From Thermoplasmatota archaeon (GTDB lineage Archaea; Thermoplasmatota; E2; DHVEG-1): a stretch of 34,755 nucleotides of DNA. Made by a program: the position numbers and the translations under genes. The notes beneath the pieces are model-generated. The model saw only the letters and a program-made list of their open reading frames with translations, searched no databases and had not been told where the DNA came from. The stretch lies in NCBI GenBank assembly GCA_025457885.1, contig JALOTN010000027.1:1-34755 (forward strand), in the 5' to 3' direction. Below, one piece after another: positions 17,684 through 26,683 of the stretch; the stretch's first letter is position 1, and every line of letters starts with the position of its first letter.

Positions 17684-18736
17684 GTGTACAAAAACAATCC
17701 ATACTGGGTTGCCCCTTTCTGGAGTGAACTTAACGGTTTTTTCAAAAAAAATAATCCGTTCTGGTCCCATGCAAAATGTGCTTTGTTCATCGCAAAGAAA
17801 CAAGACAAATATATCGGTCGCATCGCAGCAATCATTGATGATGCCTACAATAAAACAACTACAGAAAAAATAGGATACTTTGGTTTTTTTGAATGTATCG
17901 AGGATTACGATAGTGCACAACAGCTGTTACAAGCCGCAGAAGAATGGCTCCGGTCAAACAAAATGAACATCATGCGAGGCCCCATCGATGGCCGCATCGA
18001 TGTCGGATGCGGTTTTCTCTCCCAAGGTTTTGATTTACCACCTAGTGTGCTTTCAACCTATACCCCTGCCTATTACCTTACCTTTGCAGAACAATATGGC
18101 CTTAAAAAAATCCGGGAGTTTATCCACTATACCATCGATTTAACCAAACCCTTACCACCACTACTTGAAGAAAAAGCACAGCACTGCCGCTCCTCAGGTA
18201 TCCGATTACGCTGCTTCAAACGACTCCACACAAGAAGCGAACTACACTGGTGGATCCCTCTTTTTCTGGAAACATTCTCAGAGCATTGGGGATTTGTTCC
18301 AGTATCACCCGCGGAAGTACAAACCAGATTTGGTGTACAACAGCTACGATGGTTCGTTGACACAAAATTATTTCTCATCGCGGAGGTTAACGGTACGCCA
18401 GTTGCCTACCTATGGTCAACACCTGACTATAACCAGGTGTTTCACAAAATGCAGGGACGTCTTGGTCCCTGGGAAGCACTCTTATTCCTGCTCAAACAAC
18501 GCACGATAAATACAGGAAAACTCCATTTCATCGGAATCCGCAAAGAATACCGTCATCACAACATCGGAACATTACTGAATTACCAAGCATTGCTGGAGAT
18601 GAAAAACAGAGGTTACATCCGCGCAGAGGTCGGATGGATCGATGAACAGAACACGATTGCCCATTCAACCATCACCCTTACGGGAGCTACCGTGTATAAA
18701 AAACATCGTGTCTTTGAAAAACAACTCACAGATTGA
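17684..18736 (+). CDS. GNAT-family acetyltransferase
   Basis: As written the open frame gives 350 aa from a GTG at 17684. The text matches a family of two-lobed GNAT-type proteins: KNNPYWVAPFWSE at the start, then NPFWSHAKCALFIAKKQDKY, IGRIAAIID and FGFFECIEDY, then MRGPIDG. The C-terminal lobe carries the acetyl-CoA loop equivalent HFIGIRKEYRHHNIGTLL, with the basic R-x-x-x-x-x-N-I-G pattern. The substrate is unknown; proteins of this group are usually annotated only as N-acetyltransferases. The conserved N-terminus begins upstream of 17684 (see 17512-17683), so the true product is probably about 407 aa if the frameshift is an error. Its stop overlaps a TTG that could start the next gene, suggesting an operon with the sulfotransferase. 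Confidence 0.8.
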   Translation: MYKNNPYWVAPFWSELNGFFKKNNPFWSHAKCALFIAKKQDKYIGRIAAIIDDAYNKTTTEKIGYFGFFECIEDYDSAQQLLQAAEEWLRSNKMNIMRGPIDGRIDVGCGFLSQGFDLPPSVLSTYTPAYYLTFAEQYGLKKIREFIHYTIDLTKPLPPLLEEKAQHCRSSGIRLRCFKRLHTRSELHWWIPLFLETFSEHWGFVPVSPAEVQTRFGVQQLRWFVDTKLFLIAEVNGTPVAYLWSTPDYNQVFHKMQGRLGPWEALLFLLKQRTINTGKLHFIGIRKEYRHHNIGTLLNYQALLEMKNRGYIRAEVGWIDEQNTIAHSTITLTGATVYKKHRVFEKQLTD

Positions 18737-18759
18737 ACCCCAAAAAAAAAGTGACCTAT

Positions 18760-19884
18760 ATGAAAACAACTCATAAAAAACAAAAAAACCAACAGACGAT
18801 TCAACATCCCTTGTTTGGTATCTCAACCCGACAATGGATTCAACTTGTTAAGCAAAACAGAGGCATCGACCGAAGATTCCTCCATCGCGCACTCTTCATC
18901 ACCATCATATCCATCGGGTCCGCTCCGATCCGTATGTTGTTTTCCCTAAAATATGGAAAAAAAATCAAAGAAGTGACCGTAAAAGAACCCCCGATATTTA
19001 TCATTGGACACTGGAGAAGCGGAACAACATATCTCCATGAACTCCTCAGTTACGACCCACAGTTCTGCTACACCACCCTCTGGAGCACCTTGTTACCAGA
19101 AGGCTGCCTCATCCTAGAACCCCTGAAACGATTCCTCGCACGATTCCTCCCCTCAGAACGACCCATGGATAACATAAAGGTCGACATGGATGGACCCTAT
19201 GAGGATGAAGCAGCACTTGCTGTTCTTAATCCCTGGTCGTTTTTCCATTGTCTCCATTTCCCCAGGAATGCAGAAGAACAATATCAAAAATCCATTCATT
19301 TCCAGGGACTTTTACCTCAAGAAAAAAACCAATGGAAGGCAACCTATTTACAATTCATCAAAACAATTCTCTTCATGAACCCTGGAAAACGATTCCTCTC
19401 AAAAAACCCACCTAACACGGCTCGCATCTCCACCATCCTTGAGGTGTTCCCCGACGCAAAATTTATCCATATCTACCGAAGCCCCTATCTCGTGTATCTT
19501 TCAACCAAAAAAATGAGACTACGTGTGTTAGATAAACTCGCGTTACAAGAAGCCTCAGAACAAGAAATAGAACAACAGGTTCTGTCCAACTACATCCGTC
19601 TCATGAAAAGTTTCTTTGAGCAAAAAGAAAAAATCCAACCTGGTCGGGTCGTTGAAATACGGTACGAAGACCTCATTAAGGACCCCATGAAACACCTCCA
19701 ATACATTTATGACGCGCTCCATATCCCGGGTTTCGAGAAAGCAAAACCTGAGCTGATGAAATACTTAGAACGTCAATCCGAGTATAAGACAAATGTCTAT
19801 TCCATTGATCAAAAGATCCTTCAACATGTCGAAAAGAACTGGAAATTCACCATTGACCGATGGGGGTACACCCCGCCTACGTGA
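18760..19884 (+). CDS. PAPS-dependent-type sulfotransferase, second copy
   Basis: The ATG at 18760 gives 374 aa and aligns in length with the paralogue at 12533-13666; a TTG at 18733 overlapping the GNAT stop is an alternative. The phosphosulfate loop is IIGHWRSGTTYLHELLS (from residue 81) and the 3'-phosphate motif is FIHIYRSPYLVYLST (235-249, R240 and S248). SERPMDN and YEDEAAL match the same family blocks as the paralogue, and KNPPNTARISTILE is also typical. It would sulfate an unidentified acceptor using PAPS. Position between a GNAT gene and an amidotransferase-like gene, with tiny gaps, suggests one transcript from about 17512 to 21215. Confidence 0.88.
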   Translation: MKTTHKKQKNQQTIQHPLFGISTRQWIQLVKQNRGIDRRFLHRALFITIISIGSAPIRMLFSLKYGKKIKEVTVKEPPIFIIGHWRSGTTYLHELLSYDPQFCYTTLWSTLLPEGCLILEPLKRFLARFLPSERPMDNIKVDMDGPYEDEAALAVLNPWSFFHCLHFPRNAEEQYQKSIHFQGLLPQEKNQWKATYLQFIKTILFMNPGKRFLSKNPPNTARISTILEVFPDAKFIHIYRSPYLVYLSTKKMRLRVLDKLALQEASEQEIEQQVLSNYIRLMKSFFEQKEKIQPGRVVEIRYEDLIKDPMKHLQYIYDALHIPGFEKAKPELMKYLERQSEYKTNVYSIDQKILQHVEKNWKFTIDRWGYTPPT

Positions 19885-19889
19885 ATCAC

Positions 19890-21215
19890 ATGCCTGAAAA
19901 AAAACCTTCGGAACAGATACAATCCTCAAACAGACATACCATCCGTGTCGCCATCCTCTCAGATGAACTGTTAGGGTGGGGATCAGGGAAACGAATGTTC
20001 CCTGAGATCCTCCAGGGGTACACCTGGAAGATGAACCAAGAAACCTATACCATCACAACACAATTTCTCTCTGATAAAGATATATTGCATGGAGATCTTA
20101 GGACAGCAGATTTCGATGTCTTACTTGTTCCAGGTGGAGGCGTGGGAGACGGTCAGTCTATAACAAAAGGATTCCAACACCTTCGAAGTGTCAGAAAATG
20201 GAAACACAACATCGCATCGTTTATAAAAGACGGGGGAGGATATGTTGGAATCTGCGGAGGTACCGCATTACTCACTGATTTAAAAACAGGACAAAAAAAA
20301 CCACGTACGTTCCTTGAACGGCAATATCATAAAAGCGCTCTGGGAGTCACTTGCGTCTCCTCCTATTACAAAACCCTCGCGTTTCCCTTGTTCTATCCTT
20401 TTCAAAAAAACCATCCACAGAACATCGGAGCGACCGCTTATGTGTTCTCATTTGCACCTGGGACAACCACAGATGGTATGAAAATTCATACGGGGGGTGC
20501 ACCAATCGATTTTCAACTCCATACGAACCATCCGATTTTATCAGATGTTCCACAACAAACTGAAAGAATCCGCTGGTGGGCAGGACCAGCGTTGATCGTC
20601 CCAGAACATCCAGACCGAGAAATCCATATCCTTGCGCGCTACCCGAAACTTGATATTTCTGAGACACCCACTCTCAGAATTCACGCGTGGAGATATACTG
20701 GTGGCATCCATGGTCTTCTCTTGGCATTCTTCAGAACAGCACGATACATGAAAAAAGAAAAAATGTCCCTAAAAAACCTTTTTTTATACACTTACTATCT
20801 CGCGGGGAAATGGGAGCTTACCGATAAGGTCATCACCCTGGATTATTCTGACAAGCCAAGCATCACTGCTGAGGTGTATCCGAATGAAAAAAAAGGAAGA
20901 ATCCTTTTGTGTACAGCACATCCTGAATATATGATCTGGTGGGGAGGTCGCATAAAAGAAAGAACATCACAGAGGTTCCCCTGCCTTGGACAAGGTCTGT
21001 ATCAATGGGAAGATATCACTCCGTTAAGTAAGGATTTTTCCAAGGAAATCACCCATACATGGTGGATGATTCGAAGATTCGTCGCCTGGTCAGCAAAGGT
21101 TCAAGATAATCACCTGCCGCCTATCGAAAAAGGTACGTTAACGAAAGATCAAGCGTCGCTTTCGAAAAACAACCTTTGGGACGGGAGTCTAAAAAACCAG
21201 ATGGATAAAATCTAA
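19890..21215 (+). CDS. Class I glutamine amidotransferase-like protein (BPL_N-like)
   Basis: The start chosen is the ATG at 19890; a GTG at 19881 overlapping the upstream TGA (GTGA) is possible. The product is 441 aa. It has an alpha/beta fold opening (IRVAILSDELLGWGSG), VLLVPGGGVGDGQ (77-89) and a nucleophile elbow GGGYVGICGGTALL with C122. A late block CTAHPEYMIWWGGR supplies H344 and E346, giving a plausible Cys-His-Glu triad of the amidotransferase fold. The arrangement resembles the biotin-protein-ligase N-terminal-like (BPL_N) family, but no ligase domain is present. The region 215-310 (RIRWWAGPALIVPEHPDR, and a basic helix) is unfamiliar to me. Function is unknown; genomic context ties it to the sulfotransferase operon. 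Confidence 0.72.
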   Translation: MPEKKPSEQIQSSNRHTIRVAILSDELLGWGSGKRMFPEILQGYTWKMNQETYTITTQFLSDKDILHGDLRTADFDVLLVPGGGVGDGQSITKGFQHLRSVRKWKHNIASFIKDGGGYVGICGGTALLTDLKTGQKKPRTFLERQYHKSALGVTCVSSYYKTLAFPLFYPFQKNHPQNIGATAYVFSFAPGTTTDGMKIHTGGAPIDFQLHTNHPILSDVPQQTERIRWWAGPALIVPEHPDREIHILARYPKLDISETPTLRIHAWRYTGGIHGLLLAFFRTARYMKKEKMSLKNLFLYTYYLAGKWELTDKVITLDYSDKPSITAEVYPNEKKGRILLCTAHPEYMIWWGGRIKERTSQRFPCLGQGLYQWEDITPLSKDFSKEITHTWWMIRRFVAWSAKVQDNHLPPIEKGTLTKDQASLSKNNLWDGSLKNQMDKI

Positions 21216-21264
21216 AAAAAAATATTTGGTTTTATTCCTCTCATTGAACTTTGTCACATTCTTC

Positions 21265-22479
21265 CTATACCCGACCGCTTTTATAGAGCCATACAATTAA
21301 AAGAATCACAACGAAAATAATCACGCTTATCGTAATACCAAGCCACGGGGTATTTAGGGGCGTCACGATCTCAATGTAAGGTTCAGTTACACCTAAGGCA
21401 GGATCATACAAGTAGTCCCATTTCCCATCACCATCAAGATCAATCAATTGTTTATCATCTTGGATACCAAGTATCGTTTTTTTATTAGTTATCGGATTGT
21501 AAAACGCATCACTTCTTCCATCATGATCAGTATCGACGAGATAATATAGGACACCATCAATCGTCACACCACGAAGGTCATCTGAGGTGATATCAGCCCC
21601 TATCGCCTCATCAATCACATCCGATAGATTGTTTCTATTTGCATCAAGCAGAATTGTCGCCAGGGTCGTATCAATAGCCTGGAGAGTATTTGAATCGGTT
21701 ACTGTCAAGATCACAGTAAAGGTTCCTGCAGATTCATACGAATGCGTTGGTGAGGCTCCATATCCATAGGTTCCATCCCCAAAAACCCAGGTGTAGTTCA
21801 CGATGTTTGTAGCAATCGCATAGCTTTTCGATCCATTGAATTGTATGTTCTGATACGTCAACCCATGATACGGTCCTGCAGCATCCGCAACCGGTGCCTG
21901 TTGCTGGGAACCTCCCATAATAACGATAACAATCGCAGTATCATTATCCCTCAGATCCTCCTCATCCTGAACTTGGAGGTTCACCGTGTAGTTTCCTGGC
22001 GTTGAGTAGACATGAGTGGTCTTCGAGAGTAATAACCAGTTGGTATCCCACGTACCATCATTGGTCCAATCCCATCGATAACCAACAATTTGGACATCAT
22101 CAGAACTTAAGCCTGCGTTGAAGGTGATGGTTTGATTCACATACCCACTATAGGGGCCTCCTGCTTCAGCGATTGGTGCTTCACCTTCCGCTGGAGGCGG
22201 GGTTTCTTCTCCGCCACCGCCATCACCCTGGGTGGTTGCTTGTGCACTTGCATAGGTAATCGACCAGACACCTAGACTCGAGTTCCAACTCCACGCTCTG
22301 AAATAATACAGAGTCCCTGGGCTTAATCCCGTAACTGAGCATGAGGAATTCGTCCCATTATAAACAGTGACTCCATCGGATATGTTCTGAGGATAGCTTC
22401 CTGTTTTCCGTTGAATTCTTGTGTAATTCGCATACGTTCCTTTCGTCCATACAAGGTTGATTTGACTCGTACTTATCAC
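21265..22479 (-). CDS. Downstream fragment of split giant surface protein: FN3, two PKD domains, C-terminal anchor
   Basis: The open frame is 404 aa from a GTG at 22479 whose GTGA overlaps the TGA of the upstream fragment. Reading the same frame further 5', to about 22600, continues an FN3 module (RYYFRAWSWN), so this is the C-terminal part of the protein encoded at 22476-26534. It contains the last complete FN3 unit (QINLVWTKGTYANYTRIQR), two PKD domains (APIAEAGGPYSGYVNQ and APVADAAGPYHGLTYQ with WVFGDG) and Asp-rich calcium-type loops (DTDHDGRSDAF, DLDGDGKWDYL). It ends in a transmembrane helix and KSGRV. Alone it lacks a signal peptide and would not be exported normally. Confidence 0.8.
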   Translation of the reverse strand: MISTSQINLVWTKGTYANYTRIQRKTGSYPQNISDGVTVYNGTNSSCSVTGLSPGTLYYFRAWSWNSSLGVWSITYASAQATTQGDGGGGEETPPPAEGEAPIAEAGGPYSGYVNQTITFNAGLSSDDVQIVGYRWDWTNDGTWDTNWLLLSKTTHVYSTPGNYTVNLQVQDEEDLRDNDTAIVIVIMGGSQQQAPVADAAGPYHGLTYQNIQFNGSKSYAIATNIVNYTWVFGDGTYGYGASPTHSYESAGTFTVILTVTDSNTLQAIDTTLATILLDANRNNLSDVIDEAIGADITSDDLRGVTIDGVLYYLVDTDHDGRSDAFYNPITNKKTILGIQDDKQLIDLDGDGKWDYLYDPALGVTEPYIEIVTPLNTPWLGITISVIIFVVILLIVWLYKSGRV

Positions 22480-24338
22480 TGAAGGGGTGAAACTGGTTGG
22501 CGCAAACGGTGCTGTGATGTTATAGGTGCTGCTGTTTGTCTCTGACCAAATCCCACTTGAGTCATTCCAGGACCATGCTCGGAAATAATATCTTGTCCGG
22601 TCGGTGCAACGGGAAGACTAAACGTCGTATTACTTGCGGTTTCATTGGTGGACGACCAGAGATGACTGGTCTCATTCCAAGACCAGGCTCGGTAATAATA
22701 CGGGGTATCTTCACTCAAGCCTATGTCTGAGAAAACACTTGATGTCCCATTATAGATGTTCACTCCATCGCTGATGTCCTCCGGATAGCCGTTGGTGCTT
22801 CTTTGGATCCGCGTTTGCGTCGTATACATGCCTTTACTCCAAGAGAGACTGATTGCATCTGTATCAACCGTCGATGCTGAAAAATCGGTTGGAGCAAGAG
22901 GAATAATCCACGTCATGTTACTCCCAGTTCCATTGGTTGTAGACCACAGCCCACTTGAGCTGTTCCAGGACCATGCTCTAAAGTAATACCGTACCCCTGG
23001 GGTGAGACTTGAATTTGATGTTGAAGAACCTGTTCCGTTATACACCAACGATCCATCAGAGATACTTACGGGATAACCCCCGGTTTTTTGCATCACTCTT
23101 GTATGTGTCGCTCGAAAACCATTTGTCCATGACAAGTCAATTCGGGTTGTACTCATAGTGGATGCAGATATGCTTTGCGGAGCTAATGGACCAGTCCAGG
23201 TGGAATTAAAAATACTCGCGTTGGTTGTTGACCATACCGAACTTGTGTCATTCCAACTCCATGCTCGGTAATAATACGTTGTGTTCACACTCAACCCTGT
23301 GTCTGAATAGCTGGAATCTGTCCCATTATACACCGCGGTTCCATCCGAGATACTCGCGGGATACCCGGTGGTTTTCCTTTGGATCCTTGTATATACCGCA
23401 TAACTTCCTTTCATCCAGGATAGATTAATCCGGTTGCTTCCAATGGTCATGGCTGTAAAACTCGTTGGAGCGACCGGGATATTCCAGGTAATGTTATTGT
23501 TGGATGCATTCGTCGATGACCACAATGAACTTGTTGTATTCCAAGACCAGGCTCTGAAATAATACCGTACACCAGCAGATAGACTTATGTTTGAGCAACT
23601 CGTGCCGGTCCCATTATACAGTAATACCCCATCAGAGATACTCATTGGATACCCGCCTGTTTTTTGCATTACACGAGTATATCCTGCATGGGCACCTTTC
23701 ATCCAAGTAAGACTAATAGCATTAATCCCAACAGTTGCAGTCGAAAAACTCGTTGGTTCTAACGGAACCCCCCATGTAAGCGCATTGTCCGTGGCATTCG
23801 TCGATGACCATAGTCTGCTCGTGCTATTCCAAGACCAGGCTCGATAATAATATTGTGTATCTTCATCCAAACCGGTATCTGATTTGGTATTTGACGTCCC
23901 ATTATAGATATTCAGCCCATCACTTATATCTGTTGGATAACTTCCGATGTCTCGTTGAATCCTTGTATACGTCGCATAGGCTCCTTTTGTCCATGACAAG
24001 CTGATTTCATCGGTTCCGACGGTCATTGCAGAAAAATCACCTGGACTGAGGGGTACGATCCAGGTGGTGTTACTGACACTTGCATTCGTCGATGACCACA
24101 GCCCGGTCGTGTTATTCCAGGACCAGGCACGGAAATAATACCGAACCCCGGGTGAAAGCCCTAAGCTGGGGCAAGAAACACCGGTGTCATTATACACCAA
24201 GGATCCATCAGAGATGCTGTTGGGGTATCCACCAGTTTTTCTCATCACTCTCGTATATACCGCATTGATTCCTTTTGTCCATGATAAATTGATTTGAGTT
24301 GTACCAACAACCGTTGCAGAAAAATCAGTTGGTGCCGT
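22230..24338 (-). repeat. Tandem FN3 array, eight units alternating between two subtypes
   Basis: Units of about 288 bp recur along the minus strand. Subtype A (units 1, 3, 5 and remnant 7) has TRVMxKTGGYP and GVRYYFRAWSWN; subtype B (units 2, 4, 6, 8) has TRIQR and, mostly, YYYRAWSWN. The strict A-B alternation points to growth by duplication of a two-domain block of about 576 bp. Unit 7 lacks roughly its first 60 residues, and the loss puts the rest out of frame at about 22600. Confidence 0.8.
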
Positions 24339-26534
24339 CAGGCTGATATCCCCGGTGACAAGGGTTAATGGTCGCAGATCACCACCTGTGGTAATATCTC
24401 CAAGGGAATCATACGGCAGAAGGGTATCACCTAATGTGTCGTTATCCCCATCAATCCCTGCGTAATCAGACCAATAGTTCCCACCAAGAGAAGAACCCCC
24501 AATGATATTGTATCCAGCAGTCTTTGCGATATTCCAGACATTCTCAGTGTCATCTCTTGCATTTTGAGCATTCTCAAAAAAGTTATTGTAAATAAGATTA
24601 TTATATGACGATGTAAGAGAAATCCCCACACTGCAATTATCAACAGTGTTATTTTTAATCCTTGGTTGACACCAATCAGAAATTGAGAACTCCTCAGTTT
24701 CCAATCCAATTGTGCAATACGAAATCGAATTATTGGAAATCATGAATGAATTCAAATCAAGATTGTTATTTTCTCCGCCGAATACACAAGGACCAATAAA
24801 TATTCCCGACGCAGCATTAGTTATCACATTACGAGAAACATCAATGTCTTGTAGTATAACGACCGAGTCTTCACTCATCGAGTTGCCTAATCTGAAGGAT
24901 GAGATGTTGTCTGTGAGGACAATCCCATAGACACCGCTTGTGATATCATTGTCATTCATGGTGATATTGCTGAAGGAGCAAACAGATGATCCGGAGAGGT
25001 TTTCACCTAACAATAACTGTGAAAAATACACACCACATTCTCCACTTTGTATCTGATTATTATTCAGATGAATATCATTTAGAAAAACCGTTGCATTATC
25101 AGAAAGTTCAAAACCAATATAGGAATATTGCTGGATATGGATTCCATTTATGGTGACATCAATAATGTTGTTCATAATTTGTAATGAACCAAGCACGCAA
25201 CTTGACTCTTGAGACAGCGTATCACCACATTGATAGTAATCGATTAATATTGCATTGCCCGCAGTAAGATCATTTGATGAGATGTTCACCAGACCGACGA
25301 CAACAGAAGTAGAATCCTGAAGTTGGTATCCGATGTTATCCATATAGAAGACTATCGCATACCCCTCACTTACGACAATGGTGTTTCCTTCGATATGACA
25401 ATCACCAAGGCTCACTGAGGCATCATCCGAAAGATCATTGATGTTTGATTGACTTATTTGAATCCCATCTGATGAAACTGAAGAAGTGATGTTGTTGTTC
25501 ATCACCAACATTTCTCCAAATGTACCTATGGTCGTTCCACCCCAGCATTCAGCTTTATACTGTTCTATATAGAATGCCGCATTTCTTTGGTTCCATACCG
25601 TATTGGAGGAGACGACAATATCATCCACAGTAACACTATCATTGGTGAGATGGGAAAGAGAACCAATGAAATACACCCCATAATTTCCGCTATTATTCTT
25701 ATAAATAGTGTTATCCGAAAAAACAAACGATCCAATCGAGATAGACCCATCGCCTACCCAACTAATGGAATTTTCATTGTATAACACCGCATAGGCATGC
25801 GAATCATTTAGTAAAAAGGTATTATCGGAAATCATAGTATCTCCGATGGTGACCGTCCCACTATGATTCTGATAATCTACTGCTAAAGTCATAACAATGG
25901 CGCCATCATAATCATTTATGGTATCAATTAAAAAACGATTGTTTTGAATCACATTGTCATAGAGTTGATAATTCGTATTGGTCGTGCACGTCTTTGTGTA
26001 ATTACAGCTGATGCCATGGCTATCGAGCCAAAATGTGCTATTCGTTATGGTCAACCCAGAGAAATTACTCAGAACCCCTCGAGATGAATTCGAAATATTG
26101 ATATTGTGAATTGTCACATTGTTGACTGCGATGACGCATCCGTTCCCTCCATTTCCATCGAGGAGTGGTTGGTTTGGACCAGTACCTACACCTCGTATAG
26201 TGACTGATTTCGTAATCATGATATTTTCTTCATATGTACTTGAGTTGACCTCAAGGATATTCCCATCTACGGTATCGGCGTCATTAATCGCATCTTGAAT
26301 TGTTGTGAAAATCTCTGAGGTGTTGATGTTCTCTACCGCTGGCTCTCCGGCTGGGTCACCGACTGCATTTTTCTCAGTGAAATTCTTCAGAGTGGTAAGA
26401 TCCATTGATTCTTGTCGGACAATAGTATTTTCCGGTATAAGATTGAGAAGTGGGAGAACCACTGAACTTATTAATAGGAACAAAATGATTACAACAATTA
26501 CTTTCTTTTTTTTGTCCGTTTGGTCGAATTTCAT
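22476..26534 (-). CDS. Giant secreted beta-helix and FN3-array surface protein (N-terminal fragment)
   Basis: The 1352-aa open frame starts at the ATG at 26534, which follows a GGAAGG. Residues 1-36 are a signal or anchor segment. Residues about 70-720 are a NosD-like parallel beta-helix with many N-x-S/T sequons, closing with GGNYWSDYAGIDGDNDT, a typical NosD end. Then come six complete FN3 modules of about 95 aa, each with the core YYFRAWSWN or YYYRAWSWN. After the start of a seventh (SLPVAPT) the frame runs into unrelated residues (GQDIISEHGPGMT) and stops. The alternative frame restores the FN3 text and leads into 21265-22479. Intact, the protein would exceed 1,800 aa and be anchored at the C-terminus, probably as an adhesin or envelope component. 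Confidence 0.82.
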   Translation of the reverse strand: MKFDQTDKKKKVIVVIILFLLISSVVLPLLNLIPENTIVRQESMDLTTLKNFTEKNAVGDPAGEPAVENINTSEIFTTIQDAINDADTVDGNILEVNSSTYEENIMITKSVTIRGVGTGPNQPLLDGNGGNGCVIAVNNVTIHNINISNSSRGVLSNFSGLTITNSTFWLDSHGISCNYTKTCTTNTNYQLYDNVIQNNRFLIDTINDYDGAIVMTLAVDYQNHSGTVTIGDTMISDNTFLLNDSHAYAVLYNENSISWVGDGSISIGSFVFSDNTIYKNNSGNYGVYFIGSLSHLTNDSVTVDDIVVSSNTVWNQRNAAFYIEQYKAECWGGTTIGTFGEMLVMNNNITSSVSSDGIQISQSNINDLSDDASVSLGDCHIEGNTIVVSEGYAIVFYMDNIGYQLQDSTSVVVGLVNISSNDLTAGNAILIDYYQCGDTLSQESSCVLGSLQIMNNIIDVTINGIHIQQYSYIGFELSDNATVFLNDIHLNNNQIQSGECGVYFSQLLLGENLSGSSVCSFSNITMNDNDITSGVYGIVLTDNISSFRLGNSMSEDSVVILQDIDVSRNVITNAASGIFIGPCVFGGENNNLDLNSFMISNNSISYCTIGLETEEFSISDWCQPRIKNNTVDNCSVGISLTSSYNNLIYNNFFENAQNARDDTENVWNIAKTAGYNIIGGSSLGGNYWSDYAGIDGDNDTLGDTLLPYDSLGDITTGGDLRPLTLVTGDISLTAPTDFSATVVGTTQINLSWTKGINAVYTRVMRKTGGYPNSISDGSLVYNDTGVSCPSLGLSPGVRYYFRAWSWNNTTGLWSSTNASVSNTTWIVPLSPGDFSAMTVGTDEISLSWTKGAYATYTRIQRDIGSYPTDISDGLNIYNGTSNTKSDTGLDEDTQYYYRAWSWNSTSRLWSSTNATDNALTWGVPLEPTSFSTATVGINAISLTWMKGAHAGYTRVMQKTGGYPMSISDGVLLYNGTGTSCSNISLSAGVRYYFRAWSWNTTSSLWSSTNASNNNITWNIPVAPTSFTAMTIGSNRINLSWMKGSYAVYTRIQRKTTGYPASISDGTAVYNGTDSSYSDTGLSVNTTYYYRAWSWNDTSSVWSTTNASIFNSTWTGPLAPQSISASTMSTTRIDLSWTNGFRATHTRVMQKTGGYPVSISDGSLVYNGTGSSTSNSSLTPGVRYYFRAWSWNSSSGLWSTTNGTGSNMTWIIPLAPTDFSASTVDTDAISLSWSKGMYTTQTRIQRSTNGYPEDISDGVNIYNGTSSVFSDIGLSEDTPYYYRAWSWNETSHLWSSTNETASNTTFSLPVAPTGQDIISEHGPGMTQVGFGQRQTAAPITSQHRLRQPVSPLQ

Positions 26535-26683
26535 AATCCTTCCTCATCCACCTTCAATCATTTCTCGACATATCATCATAAATGGAAAGTCTGATTATCT
26601 CTATCAGGATTGATTTTTTCCCATCCATACTCCTTTCAGAGGTGCATCTCACCATCATTGAGATGAAATATATAAACTGATAA

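Noticed and set aside
17466..17873. 135-aa open frame overlapping the GNAT gene start
   Set aside because: Its text has no family resemblance, while the other frame carries clear GNAT residues.
22230..24338. Regularly spaced repeats suggesting a CRISPR array
   Set aside because: The period is about 288 bp and the repeats encode FN3 domains; there are no short direct repeats with unique spacers.
24431..24709. 92-aa minus-strand frame inside the giant surface gene
   Set aside because: It is a shifted reading of the NosD terminal region, with no start signal of its own.
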